DNA of 64,000 bases, taken from the NCBI RefSeq assembly GCF_000527175.1, contig NZ_AZUR01000001.1, positions 3,807,001-3,871,000 of the forward strand, given 5' to 3'. Under the pieces are notes generated by a model. The model did no database searches. It was not told the DNA's origin and was given only the letters and a program-made list of their open reading frames with translations. Positions 1 through 8,407 of this stretch are shown piece after piece (position 1 is the stretch's first letter; each line of letters begins with the position of its first letter). This DNA is from Pseudogulbenkiania sp. MAI-1. GTDB lineage: Bacteria; Pseudomonadota; Gammaproteobacteria; Burkholderiales; Chromobacteriaceae. The position numbers and the translations under genes are program-made.

Positions 1-37
1 CGCAGCAGCGGGCCGGCAACCAGGACAGCACCGAGCC

Positions 38-685
38 ATGACCTTCGACCTGTTCGACGACGAACCCCGCACCTGGCGCGAGGAACTGGCGCCGGGCGCG
101 GTGGTGCTGCGCGGCTTCGCCCTGCCCCGCGTCGACGATCTGCTCGCCGCGCTCAAAGACGTCACCGCCGTCGCACCGTTCCGCCAGATGATCACGCCGG
201 GCGGCTATCGCATGTCGGTGACGATGAGCGGCTGCGGACGCTACGGCTGGGTCAGCGACCACAGCGGCTACCGCTACGACCCGCTCGACCCCACCAGCGG
301 CCAGCCCTGGCCGGCCATGCCGGACAGCTTCCGCCAGCTCGCCCGCGATGCCGCCGCCGAGGCCGGCTTCCCCGGCTACGAACCGGATGCCTGTCTGATC
401 AACCGCTACGTCCCCGGCGCGCGCCTGTCTTTGCACCAGGATAAAGACGAGCGCGACCAGGTCGCTCCCATCGTCTCGGTCTCGCTCGGCCTACCGGCGC
501 TGTTCCTGTTCGGCGGTCTGCACCGCAACGACCCCACGGTACGCGTGCCGCTCGCGCACGGTGACGTGGTGGTATGGGGCGGCCCGGCGCGGATGCGCTA
601 CCACGGCGTGCTGCCGCTGAAGGAAGGCAGCCACCCGCTGTTGGGCGCGGAGCGGATCAATCTGACGTTTCGGAAGGTGAGATGA
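38..685 (+). CDS. alkB: AlkB-type 2-oxoglutarate/Fe(II) dioxygenase, DNA alkylation repair
   Basis: Oxidative demethylation of N1-methyladenine and N3-methylcytosine in DNA, using 2-oxoglutarate and Fe(II) in the cytoplasm. The 215-residue length equals that of the enterobacterial enzyme. The HxD iron ligands are H133 and D135 in 'LHQDKDE'. The distal ligand is H189 in 'RYHGVLP', and the 2-oxoglutarate arginines are R206 and R212 in 'ERINLTFR'. These positions differ by only two from E. coli AlkB. The gene stands alone at the window edge. Its own 5' neighbour is not visible, so an operon with an upstream gene (for example ada) cannot be judged. Confidence 0.95.
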   Translation: MTFDLFDDEPRTWREELAPGAVVLRGFALPRVDDLLAALKDVTAVAPFRQMITPGGYRMSVTMSGCGRYGWVSDHSGYRYDPLDPTSGQPWPAMPDSFRQLARDAAAEAGFPGYEPDACLINRYVPGARLSLHQDKDERDQVAPIVSVSLGLPALFLFGGLHRNDPTVRVPLAHGDVVVWGGPARMRYHGVLPLKEGSHPLLGAERINLTFRKVR

Positions 686-722
686 TTTTTTGAGAAGCAG
701 TCGCGATCGTGCAATATTTCCC

Positions 723-3700
723 CTACTTCGTCCACTCGTTGGACAGCGACTCAGCCTGCTTGAGCACCAACTCCACGGCATCGGGCTGTTGATCGGGCGG
801 GTACTTCCACTTCTGTAGGGTGCGGCGCACCAGAATGCGCAGCCTTGCACGCACGCTTTCGCGCACTTGCCAATCCACCGTTGTGCTCGCCCGTAGCTTC
901 TCCGTAATCTCGATGGCGATCTTCTTCAAAGTCTCATCGCCCAGCTCACGAACCGCGCTCTCGTTGTTGGCTAGCGCGTCGTAGAAGGCGATTTCGTCCT
1001 GCCCCAGACCCAGTGCAGCCTCCCGCTCCAGCACCGCCTGGAACTCCTTCGCCATCTGGATCAACTCTTCGATGACCTGGGCGGTTTCGATGGCGCGGTT
1101 GTGATACTTGCGCAGCGTTTCCAGCAACCGGTCGCCGTACTTCTTTTCCTGCACCACGTTGTTGCGCGCACGCGCCTTGATCTCGTCACGCAGCAGCTTT
1201 TCCAGCAGTTCCACAGCCAGGTTGCGGCTTTCCATCTGGCGCACGTCTTCCAGGAACTCGTCCGACAGCAAGCCGATGTTGGGCTTGTCCAGTCCGGCCA
1301 GGGCAAAGATGTCCGCCACCCCGTCGGCCACGATGGCGTTGTCCAGGATTTGCTTGAGTGCGCTGTTCTTTTCTTCCAGCGAGCGCTTTTTGTCCACCGT
1401 GGTGAACTTGGCGATGGCCGCCTTGATGGCCGAGAAGAAGGCGATCTCTTTGCGCAGTGCGGCAGCCTCATCCAGAGTCCCGCACAACGAAAAGGCCTTG
1501 GCTACGGCGACCATGGTGTCGAGAAAGCGCTGCTTACCATCCTTCAGGCCTAGCAAGTGGTTGGCAGCTGGCACCAAGAGCTTCAACGCATCCGTCTCAT
1601 ACGCGCTGTAATCGAAGCCATGCATCATGCCGCGCACGATGTCCATCTTCTCCAACAGCACCGCCAGCGCTTCGGCCGCGTTGTGCGTGGGATCGCCCTT
1701 GCCTTTGGATTCGGTATAGGTTTTGAGCGCGGCCTTCAGCTCATTGGCAATGCCGATGTAGTCCACCACCAGGCCGCCCGGCTTGTTCTTGAATACCCGG
1801 TTGACGCGAGCGATGGCCTGCATCAGGTTGTGGCCCTTCATCGGCTTGTCCACGTACATCGTGTGGCAGCAAGGAGCGTCGAAGCCAGTCAGCCACATAT
1901 CCCGCACGATCACCAATTTCAGCGGGTCTTTGGCGTCCTTGAAACGCTTTTCCAGGCGCTTCTTCACCTGCTTGCTGTACAAGTGCGGTTGCAACAGCGG
2001 CTTATCCGCCGCCGAGCCGGTCATCACGATCTTGATAGCCCCTTGCTCGGGATCGTCGCTATGCCAGTCCGGACACAGCGCCACAATCGCGTTATACAGG
2101 AGGGCACAAATCTCTCGGCTCATGCAGACGATCATCGCCTTGCCATCGAGCGTGGCGGTACGGGTTTCAAAGTGCTCCACCAGATCCTTGGCCACCTGCT
2201 CCAAGCGCGGTTCGGCCCCCACCAATTTTTCGAGTTGAGCCCACTCGCTCTTGGTTTTCTCGCGGGCCGCGATGTCCTCTTCGTCTTCCACCACTTCATC
2301 GACCATCTCATTGAGTACGTCGATCTCGGACTGGTTCACATCCAGCCTGGCTAACCGGCTTTCATAGTAGATGGGCACCGTGGCGCCATCGTCCACCGCA
2401 TCCTGAATGTCATAGATGCTGACGTAGTCGCCGAACACCGCTCGGGTGTCCTTGTCTTCCAACGCAATGGGGGTGCCGGTAAAGCCGATGAAGGTGGCGT
2501 TTTTGAGTGCATCCCGCAGGTGCTTGGCATAGCCGAAGACATAACGCCCTGTCTTCTCATCAAAGCGCCCCTTCATGCCGTACTGGCTGCGGTGCGCTTC
2601 GTCCGAAATCACCACGATGTTCGAGCGGTCGGAGAGCAACGGATGCTCGTCTTCATCCTCCAGCAATGCGAACTTCTGCACCGTGGTGAAGATGATGCCG
2701 CCGGCCTGACGGGAAGCCAGCATTTCGCGCAATTCGTCCCGACTGCCCGCTTGCACCGGCGTGGTCTTCAGCAAATCACTGGCAGCGCAAAACGTAGCGA
2801 ACAACTGGCCATCCAGATCGTTGCGGTCGGTCACCACCACCAGCGTGGGGTTCTTCATCTCCGGTTGCTGCAGCAGCTTGCCTGCGTAACAAGCCATGGT
2901 GATGCTCTTGCCCGAGCCTTGCGTGTGCCACACCACACCGGCCTTGCGCGAGCCAACCCGCACCTCCTTGCCGTAAGTGGCGCGTTCTTCGCGCAATTCC
3001 AGTAGGCCCTTGTCCGGGCTACTGGCCGCAATCACCGTTGCCCGCACCGCTTCGCGTACCGCGTGAAACTGGTGGTAGCCCGCAATCTTCTTGATGATCA
3101 CATCGCCGTCCTGCTCGAACAGCACGAAGTGGCGGACATAATCGAGGAACAGTTCCGGCTCAAAGAAGCCGCGCACCATGGTTTCCAGTTCCAGTTGCAG
3201 ACGTGGCCGGTCATCCTCGTTGGAGATGGTGCGCCAAGGCAGCATACGCTCCGCGTTGGCAGTGAGCGAACCCACCCGCGCCGTCCAGCCGTCGCTCACC
3301 ACCAGCGCTGTATTGCAATTGAACAGGTCGGCGATTTCGTCCTTGTAGGTCTGCAACTGGTTGAAGGCATCCCACACATCCGTTTGCTCGTTGGCCGGGT
3401 TCTTCAGCTCGATCACCGCCAGCGGCAGGCCGTTGATGAAGGCGACGATGTCCGGCCGGCGTGGCTGCTTGCTGCCCGCCACGGTGAACTGATTGACGAC
3501 CAAAAACTCGTTGTTGCGCGGGTTGGCAAAGTCGATCAAGTGCACCAGATCGGTCTTCTTGCTGTCGCCGTCGGTGAACTCGACCGACACCCCCGACAGC
3601 AGCATCCGGTGGATGCTGCGATTGCGCACCACCTGCTGCGGTTCACTCACCATCAGCAGCGCATGCGCCGCCTGTTCCAGCGCTGCCGCCGGAATCTGCG

Positions 3701-3872
3701 GATTGATGCGAGCCAGCGCCGCCAACAGACGGTCGCGCAAAATCACCTGTCGGTAATCGCTGCGCTCGGGATGATCGCTATCAGGCGCGATGTCCGGGCC
3801 ATGCACGAATTGCCAGCTGGTCTCCTGGAACCAAGTGAGGCAGAGTTCTTCGAGCTGTTGTTCATTCATCAT
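723..3872 (-). CDS. hsdR: Type I restriction enzyme, R (translocase/nuclease) subunit
   Basis: ATP-driven DNA translocase and endonuclease subunit of a type I restriction complex with HsdM and HsdS. The N-terminal third has the PD-(D/E)xK nuclease core ('RRPDIVAF' then 'AVIELKNP'). SF2 helicase motifs follow: Walker A 'HTQGSGKS', DEAH box 'VISDEAHRSQ', 'GFTGTPI', and motif VI 'QAIARVNR'. The C-terminal region is helical. A longer open frame reaches 3938, but the ATG-ATG at 3872/3869 is preferred because it overlaps the stop of the upstream gene by 11 bases (ATGATGAATGA), as expected for translational coupling. The protein is about 1049 residues, normal for the family, and appears intact. It is the last gene of the five-gene operon. 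Confidence 0.95.
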   Translation of the reverse strand: MMNEQQLEELCLTWFQETSWQFVHGPDIAPDSDHPERSDYRQVILRDRLLAALARINPQIPAAALEQAAHALLMVSEPQQVVRNRSIHRMLLSGVSVEFTDGDSKKTDLVHLIDFANPRNNEFLVVNQFTVAGSKQPRRPDIVAFINGLPLAVIELKNPANEQTDVWDAFNQLQTYKDEIADLFNCNTALVVSDGWTARVGSLTANAERMLPWRTISNEDDRPRLQLELETMVRGFFEPELFLDYVRHFVLFEQDGDVIIKKIAGYHQFHAVREAVRATVIAASSPDKGLLELREERATYGKEVRVGSRKAGVVWHTQGSGKSITMACYAGKLLQQPEMKNPTLVVVTDRNDLDGQLFATFCAASDLLKTTPVQAGSRDELREMLASRQAGGIIFTTVQKFALLEDEDEHPLLSDRSNIVVISDEAHRSQYGMKGRFDEKTGRYVFGYAKHLRDALKNATFIGFTGTPIALEDKDTRAVFGDYVSIYDIQDAVDDGATVPIYYESRLARLDVNQSEIDVLNEMVDEVVEDEEDIAAREKTKSEWAQLEKLVGAEPRLEQVAKDLVEHFETRTATLDGKAMIVCMSREICALLYNAIVALCPDWHSDDPEQGAIKIVMTGSAADKPLLQPHLYSKQVKKRLEKRFKDAKDPLKLVIVRDMWLTGFDAPCCHTMYVDKPMKGHNLMQAIARVNRVFKNKPGGLVVDYIGIANELKAALKTYTESKGKGDPTHNAAEALAVLLEKMDIVRGMMHGFDYSAYETDALKLLVPAANHLLGLKDGKQRFLDTMVAVAKAFSLCGTLDEAAALRKEIAFFSAIKAAIAKFTTVDKKRSLEEKNSALKQILDNAIVADGVADIFALAGLDKPNIGLLSDEFLEDVRQMESRNLAVELLEKLLRDEIKARARNNVVQEKKYGDRLLETLRKYHNRAIETAQVIEELIQMAKEFQAVLEREAALGLGQDEIAFYDALANNESAVRELGDETLKKIAIEITEKLRASTTVDWQVRESVRARLRILVRRTLQKWKYPPDQQPDAVELVLKQAESLSNEWTK

Positions 3873-5901
3873 GGACTGGGTTCCCGTTGGTTGCGGCAGA
3901 GGGCAATGACAGGGTAGCGCAGTACGCCTGCCGCTCATGGGTAGGCGTGGTGGGGAAGGCCAAACTCAACGACCGCGCACGGACCATTGGGGTCAGGTAC
4001 TCGTTACGTAACGATTCAGGCCGGCGGTTTACCAACTCCGCCAGGCACTGCAAGGTCAGGTAATGCCCCGTACATACCTGCAGCACCACGAGTTCCAGAA
4101 CGGCACGATCCATCTTCTTCTTGGTACGCGGCTCTTGGGCAAGGCCCTCGAGGCGAGCCCGAAGGTCCGGAGACAACGCACTCAGCGAATCAATCACAGG
4201 CAACGGCAACTGTTCAGCCAGCAGGTACCCCTCCTGGCTACGCCGCGAGTCCAAATCTGAGGAGCTACCGGCCAAAACTGAGGAGCTACCGGCCAAAACT
4301 GAGGAGGTCGCCGGCAAATCTGAGGAGCTGACAACAGTAACCGGAGCGATAGCCTGCAGACCAGGGAAGGCTGGGCCAAACACATCATCCGGCGTCGGCA
4401 TGTCCTGCCCCGGCAGGTGGTACACGGCACCGCGTCCCCCGGTGGATTCCAGCATGCCAAGCTGGGTCAGGTGCTGCAGGGTGCGCGACAAATCTACCGG
4501 GTGCCCCGTGGAAACCGTACACAAGCGTGCATGGTTCACCGTGCCCTCGCTGGCGGCCAAGGCCAAGGCGACACGTTCGTCATAAGCGAGCTCATCGAAA
4601 GCGGCACCGAACTTGGCCCGCAAGCTGTGAATCACTTGCTCAGGGAAGAGGTCGATCATCCGCAATTCCAGCAGCGTCTGGTTGTAGGGCTGCGAGGTTT
4701 CGTAGAGCTTGGGCGGGTTCCAATGCTGGGAGCGCCAGCCCTGGAAAATCTTCGGGATGCCGGTGCCAGCCTGTTCGCCCACGCCGACAAAACGGAACAT
4801 CTTGTGCAAGGTACGGTTGCGGCAATCCGCCTCCCCACCCTGTAACGCCACGTCGACCGGGATGCGCATCAAGCCGGGGTTGCGGAAGCCGAACATATCC
4901 GGCCGCTTGACCACCAGCACCGATGCACGGTCGGAGTAATCGGCATGCACCAGCACATTGGCCAAGGCCTCGCGCAGCGCCACATGTACGGGCGTTTCGT
5001 CCTGGCGCTCCCCTTTTTCCAGATGGAAAGGCACTTTCAAATCGGCCGTGAGCTTCAGGTAGACCTTGCGGTAAAAGTCGTACAGATTGCCGGACCACTT
5101 GCCATCCAGCGTCAGGCGGTCGATCCAGCGCTTTTCGGTTTTCGCCTCTGGCCGCTCCTGATAATCGAGCATGTAGTAAGGCAGGGCCTCCTGAATGGCG
5201 ACCATTTCGCCAAACATCAGCAAGCCCGCCAGGGTAAGCCCAGCCTCTCCGGTCTCACGATCACGCCGCCAGCCGCCGAGTTGCCGCAAAAACTCCTGAT
5301 CGTCGATGGCATTCCACGGATGACCGGGGTCGCGATTGGCAAACACCTGCCGGTAAGCCCTCAAAGTCTCCGCGCTCAAATCGCTGATGCCGTAGCCGCG
5401 CAAAATGCGGTCATCGCGGCTGTCCTCCACCTGCTCGGCCAGCATGCGTTTGACTTCCTCGTCCGGTAGCGGGCGGTCACCCTCGTTCAGGCGACGGTAG
5501 GTATTACCGGCAAAGGGATTTTGGGTCAGATGCACCGGGCGCTGCTTACGGTTGGCGCGTGGAATAGTGATCGCCAGCACCGTCTTGCCGTCAACGTGCA
5601 GCTCTTGCACATGGCTGTCCGTGAGCAGGTTGACGCTGACTTTCTGGCGGTTATTCAGGTTATTGAAGAGCTCGGTGCGCAGCTTGTCCGGGTTCTGAAT
5701 GTCCGCCAGTTCGAATTGACCTTTCCTCTCCCGCACGCCCAGCAACACCACGCCGCCATCGGTATTGGCAAACGCGCTGTAGGTGGGCCAGAAGTCTTCG
5801 GGCAATGCGCCCTTGCCGTCGCGGCCGGCAGCCAATTTGCATTCCAGAGAGAGAGATTCACGCAGCAACGCGAGGTCTTCGATAGACTGGATCTCGATCA
5901 T
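3862..5901 (-). CDS. AlbA_2/Schlafen-type and RecG C-terminal-like ATPase protein in the RM operon
   Basis: A 679-residue protein. The N-terminal AlbA_2 (divergent AAA-4, Schlafen-related) domain spans roughly residues 10-150: 'SLECKLAAG', then 'FANTDGGVVLLGV', closing with 'TYRRLNEGDRPLPDEEV'. A RecG C-terminal-like GHKL-type ATP-binding region lies near residues 305-390 ('LREALANVLVHADYS', 'GFRNPGLM', 'EQAGTGIPKIFQGW'). A winged-helix-like stretch comes next, then a Ser-rich linker made of 7-residue repeats, then a C-terminal helical domain. Family members are often called transcriptional regulators or RecG-like helicases, but no helicase motor motifs are visible. It overlaps the SIR2 gene by ATGA and hsdR by 11 bases, so it is an integral operon member. 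Nucleic-acid binding in defence is inferred, not proven. Confidence 0.8.
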   Translation of the reverse strand: MIEIQSIEDLALLRESLSLECKLAAGRDGKGALPEDFWPTYSAFANTDGGVVLLGVRERKGQFELADIQNPDKLRTELFNNLNNRQKVSVNLLTDSHVQELHVDGKTVLAITIPRANRKQRPVHLTQNPFAGNTYRRLNEGDRPLPDEEVKRMLAEQVEDSRDDRILRGYGISDLSAETLRAYRQVFANRDPGHPWNAIDDQEFLRQLGGWRRDRETGEAGLTLAGLLMFGEMVAIQEALPYYMLDYQERPEAKTEKRWIDRLTLDGKWSGNLYDFYRKVYLKLTADLKVPFHLEKGERQDETPVHVALREALANVLVHADYSDRASVLVVKRPDMFGFRNPGLMRIPVDVALQGGEADCRNRTLHKMFRFVGVGEQAGTGIPKIFQGWRSQHWNPPKLYETSQPYNQTLLELRMIDLFPEQVIHSLRAKFGAAFDELAYDERVALALAASEGTVNHARLCTVSTGHPVDLSRTLQHLTQLGMLESTGGRGAVYHLPGQDMPTPDDVFGPAFPGLQAIAPVTVVSSSDLPATSSVLAGSSSVLAGSSSDLDSRRSQEGYLLAEQLPLPVIDSLSALSPDLRARLEGLAQEPRTKKKMDRAVLELVVLQVCTGHYLTLQCLAELVNRRPESLRNEYLTPMVRARSLSLAFPTTPTHERQAYCATLSLPSAATNGNPVHDE
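4253..4336. repeat. Four tandem 21-bp units inside the AlbA/RecG-like gene
   Basis: Units begin at 4253, 4274, 4295 and 4316. The second copy reads 'aaaactgaggagctaccggc' plus one base, and the outer units are diverged. On the minus strand each unit encodes a heptapeptide of the SSVLAGS type, giving a flexible Ser-rich linker between the ATPase part and the C-terminal domain. The unit length is a multiple of three, so copy-number change would preserve the frame. Confidence 0.9.
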
Positions 5902-7058
5902 TCGAACACCACCTGGCGGCGAGCGACCGCAATAGCCAATTTAAGAATTTGTTCAAGCAGACTGTGATCCGGCTTGCCATCCTCTCCCGCTGGCGTGTCA
6001 TACCAGAGCGGGCGAATCTTCAGCTTCAACAACCGTGATTCCTTTTGCGCCTTCTCTTGCTGTGTCGAAGGCTTGCTCAGCAATGCAAAGTGATCCGGAA
6101 TTTCGAATGCCGCCTCATCCACTACCGATTTAAACAGATCAAGTGTTTTGTCCTGCTCCAGGCTGCATCCGAGGAACAGCAATGAATGGCTGATGAAAAT
6201 TTGTCGCAGCGCGCGGGGCAATTGATTCTGGAAGGACAGCGGTTCTCCGTAAGCCACCTGATATTGCTTTTCCGTAAATACGTAGGTGTTTTCCTGGCGA
6301 GCATCGCCATGCAGCTTCAGGATGCAACGCTCGCCGCGCAGCAAACGCTGCACAAACGCATTGCCCGGCTGCATGCCATACATGTAACCATCCAGCAGCT
6401 CTTTCTTTTCCTGAAAGACGGCTTCAATCACTGAATCGAAGTTCGTGGTTACGATGCAGCCTTTAGCAAGTTCGGGCAACAACAGGACCGGACCACGCAC
6501 TGACTCTACACGCTGGCGGAATTCAGTTTTGATGAAGTGGTTAACCTGATCCGCCGCCGCGTCATGCAGCACCTGCGCAGCCTGCAGGTAATCGTATTGC
6601 GCCATCAACGGTTCAATATCCTGTACTTCCAGCCCGTCCAGTTTCCGCGCAATCTTGCGTAGCGCCTCGCCCCACATCGGGTAGTCGCACGCTTTAGACA
6701 AGCCCGCGCCAACAAAGGGGGCAATCCGACCCAAGCGAATCGCATCAACCAGATCGAGGAACACAGCAACTTGATCCGATTGTTTGATGAAGTTGCTCGC
6801 AGCCTCGTGTTGATCAACTTGCTGCTGGCCTTCCCAGTGATCCAGCTCGTCCAGATAGGCTTTACGGTCAACCCAATATAAGACCTCACTGGGTTTGTAA
6901 AGATAGGATTGGTCAGCTTCCTTCAAGCTTCGGATGACCACGACATCCGCTTCGTCGACGGAACTGTTGAACCCTTCATTCGAGTCGTAGGCTGTTTGGA
7001 GCGCTGTTTCTAGCTGCTCCACGATATCGTGGCTGTCACGGAGCTTTTTGATATCCAT
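5898..7058 (-). CDS. SIR2-domain protein (putative NAD-consuming defence effector)
   Basis: About 386 residues. The N-terminal 100 residues are of unknown fold. A SIR2-like Rossmann domain follows, with the NAD-binding 'FVGAGLSKACDYPMW', the 'IVTTNFDSV' motif, the catalytic-His motif 'LKLHGDA' and a C-terminal 'LFLGCSLEQD'. Bacterial SIR2-domain proteins in defence loci (ThsA, DSR and SIR2-HerA families) act as NADases that deplete NAD during phage infection; that activity here is inferred. The ATG at 7058 overlaps the hsdS stop by one base, and a GTG at 7061 is an alternative start. The stop overlaps the next gene by ATGA. Lying between hsdS and hsdR, it is probably co-expressed with the restriction system. 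Confidence 0.82.
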   Translation of the reverse strand: MDIKKLRDSHDIVEQLETALQTAYDSNEGFNSSVDEADVVVIRSLKEADQSYLYKPSEVLYWVDRKAYLDELDHWEGQQQVDQHEAASNFIKQSDQVAVFLDLVDAIRLGRIAPFVGAGLSKACDYPMWGEALRKIARKLDGLEVQDIEPLMAQYDYLQAAQVLHDAAADQVNHFIKTEFRQRVESVRGPVLLLPELAKGCIVTTNFDSVIEAVFQEKKELLDGYMYGMQPGNAFVQRLLRGERCILKLHGDARQENTYVFTEKQYQVAYGEPLSFQNQLPRALRQIFISHSLLFLGCSLEQDKTLDLFKSVVDEAAFEIPDHFALLSKPSTQQEKAQKESRLLKLKIRPLWYDTPAGEDGKPDHSLLEQILKLAIAVARRQVVFE

Positions 7059-8407
7059 CACTCTGCTCCAGCGGTAAACGCGAGATCGGTAGCAGCGTCA
7101 ACAGCCAACTCGCCGGACAGCAGTTTGGGGAGCAGGGTTTCTCGGAGGGCGGCAAGATTTTCCGAGCCTCGGTCGTTTGACGAAACTCTGCTCTTTAATG
7201 GTGAAACAAACTGGTCGAACGTTATTAATATTGCTTTGTTTGGAATTAGAACAGAGAGACTGGCTAGCTTTGCTCTGGATAGTTCCGTTTGCCCAGTAGA
7301 GCCCTCACCCATAGCCTCAATCTCTGGCTGTTTCCAAACCAGGTATTGGCCGAGATAAGGCCAGCTCAGAGCATCGCCAGCGCGAACAACCGTCACATGG
7401 GAGTCGACAATAGTTTGTTCGGCGAGATGAAGTACTTGAGCAACTCGACCTAATGTCCCAACACCAGTTGAGTTCACAAGGACATCACCAACCTCAAGGC
7501 GTCGGCCATCGATCTTTCTCTGAGCAGGGTCATGCCGACGGCCTTTTGAAATATCCACTCTAAAGTCACGAACGCACTTCTGGTTAAGTACCAGAACACC
7601 ACCTGACTCCAGGTACTTGGGGGATATCCCTCGATTTAGGTATGCTGTGACATTTCCAAGCATCTCCACCTCCCACCCTTTTGGCACTTCGCCCAACTCG
7701 CTGTCTTCCATCTCCTCCGGAAACAGCGCGGCGGTGGCGGCGAGTTGGTCGAATTGCTCGCGCGGCAGGGCGTCGAGTTCGGCGTCCGTCTTGCCGCTGA
7801 TGGCACCCATGGCGGCGCGCATCGGGTCGCGGCCTTCCTGTTTGGCGGCGATCTTGGCCTTGACCGGATCGAAATCGACAAACCACGATTTGAAGATGGC
7901 TTGCGCCATCGCTTCGAGGGTTTGGTTGATGCGATGATTGAGGTCGATTTTGTCGTCAAATGCCCCCAGTATCTCTGCGATTTGGCAACGATCATACTCG
8001 CTAGCAGGAATTGACACCTCAATACCGTTTAGTATTTGTTGATTGAGTAGTGGCTGTCCTGAACCAGCACGATAGTTGTTGAGCCCAAGTGATGTGAGCT
8101 TGTAGAACCAGAATCGTGAATCTTTCTGACTCTTGCTGCTGCCAATAATAGCGTTATCAGTTACCCAACACCTATTCGGGGAGTAGTGAACCGAACCACA
8201 GTAAGATCCAACGCGTCCCACAACTAATGTTCCAGCAGGCGCATTGGTTACATCAGCTTTCCCAATAGCTCCATTTGAACCATAAACAGCGAAGGCGCCA
8301 TCGTCTGTACGATCAGGTGAACTTCTGCCGTTCTTGAACTCAACGAAGTCACCAAGCGGACCAGAAATTTGGGGAGTCGTGTGGGGCTGTTGCAGATCAG
8401 TTGCCAT
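7058..8407 (-). CDS. hsdS: Type I RM specificity subunit
   Basis: Selects the bipartite DNA target for HsdM and HsdR. The 449-residue chain has two variable target-recognition regions (roughly residues 10-135 and 245-400). They are separated by a conserved helical segment with 'DDKIDLNHRINQTLEAMAQ' and 'FKSWFVDFDPV', and a second conserved helical segment lies at the C-terminus. A longer frame runs upstream, but the ATG at 8407 overlaps the hsdM stop by 11 bases and gives the usual short N-terminus. The recognition-domain DNA is clearly more AT-rich than the conserved core (compare 7180-7480 with 7680-7960), as expected where recognition domains are exchanged. The recognition sequence cannot be predicted by eye. 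Confidence 0.93.
   Translation of the reverse strand: MATDLQQPHTTPQISGPLGDFVEFKNGRSSPDRTDDGAFAVYGSNGAIGKADVTNAPAGTLVVGRVGSYCGSVHYSPNRCWVTDNAIIGSSKSQKDSRFWFYKLTSLGLNNYRAGSGQPLLNQQILNGIEVSIPASEYDRCQIAEILGAFDDKIDLNHRINQTLEAMAQAIFKSWFVDFDPVKAKIAAKQEGRDPMRAAMGAISGKTDAELDALPREQFDQLAATAALFPEEMEDSELGEVPKGWEVEMLGNVTAYLNRGISPKYLESGGVLVLNQKCVRDFRVDISKGRRHDPAQRKIDGRRLEVGDVLVNSTGVGTLGRVAQVLHLAEQTIVDSHVTVVRAGDALSWPYLGQYLVWKQPEIEAMGEGSTGQTELSRAKLASLSVLIPNKAILITFDQFVSPLKSRVSSNDRGSENLAALRETLLPKLLSGELAVDAATDLAFTAGAE

Noticed and set aside
4253..4336. Short tandem repeats considered as a CRISPR array
   Set aside because: Units are contiguous without spacers, keep the reading frame, and lie inside a coding gene. 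No cas genes are present.
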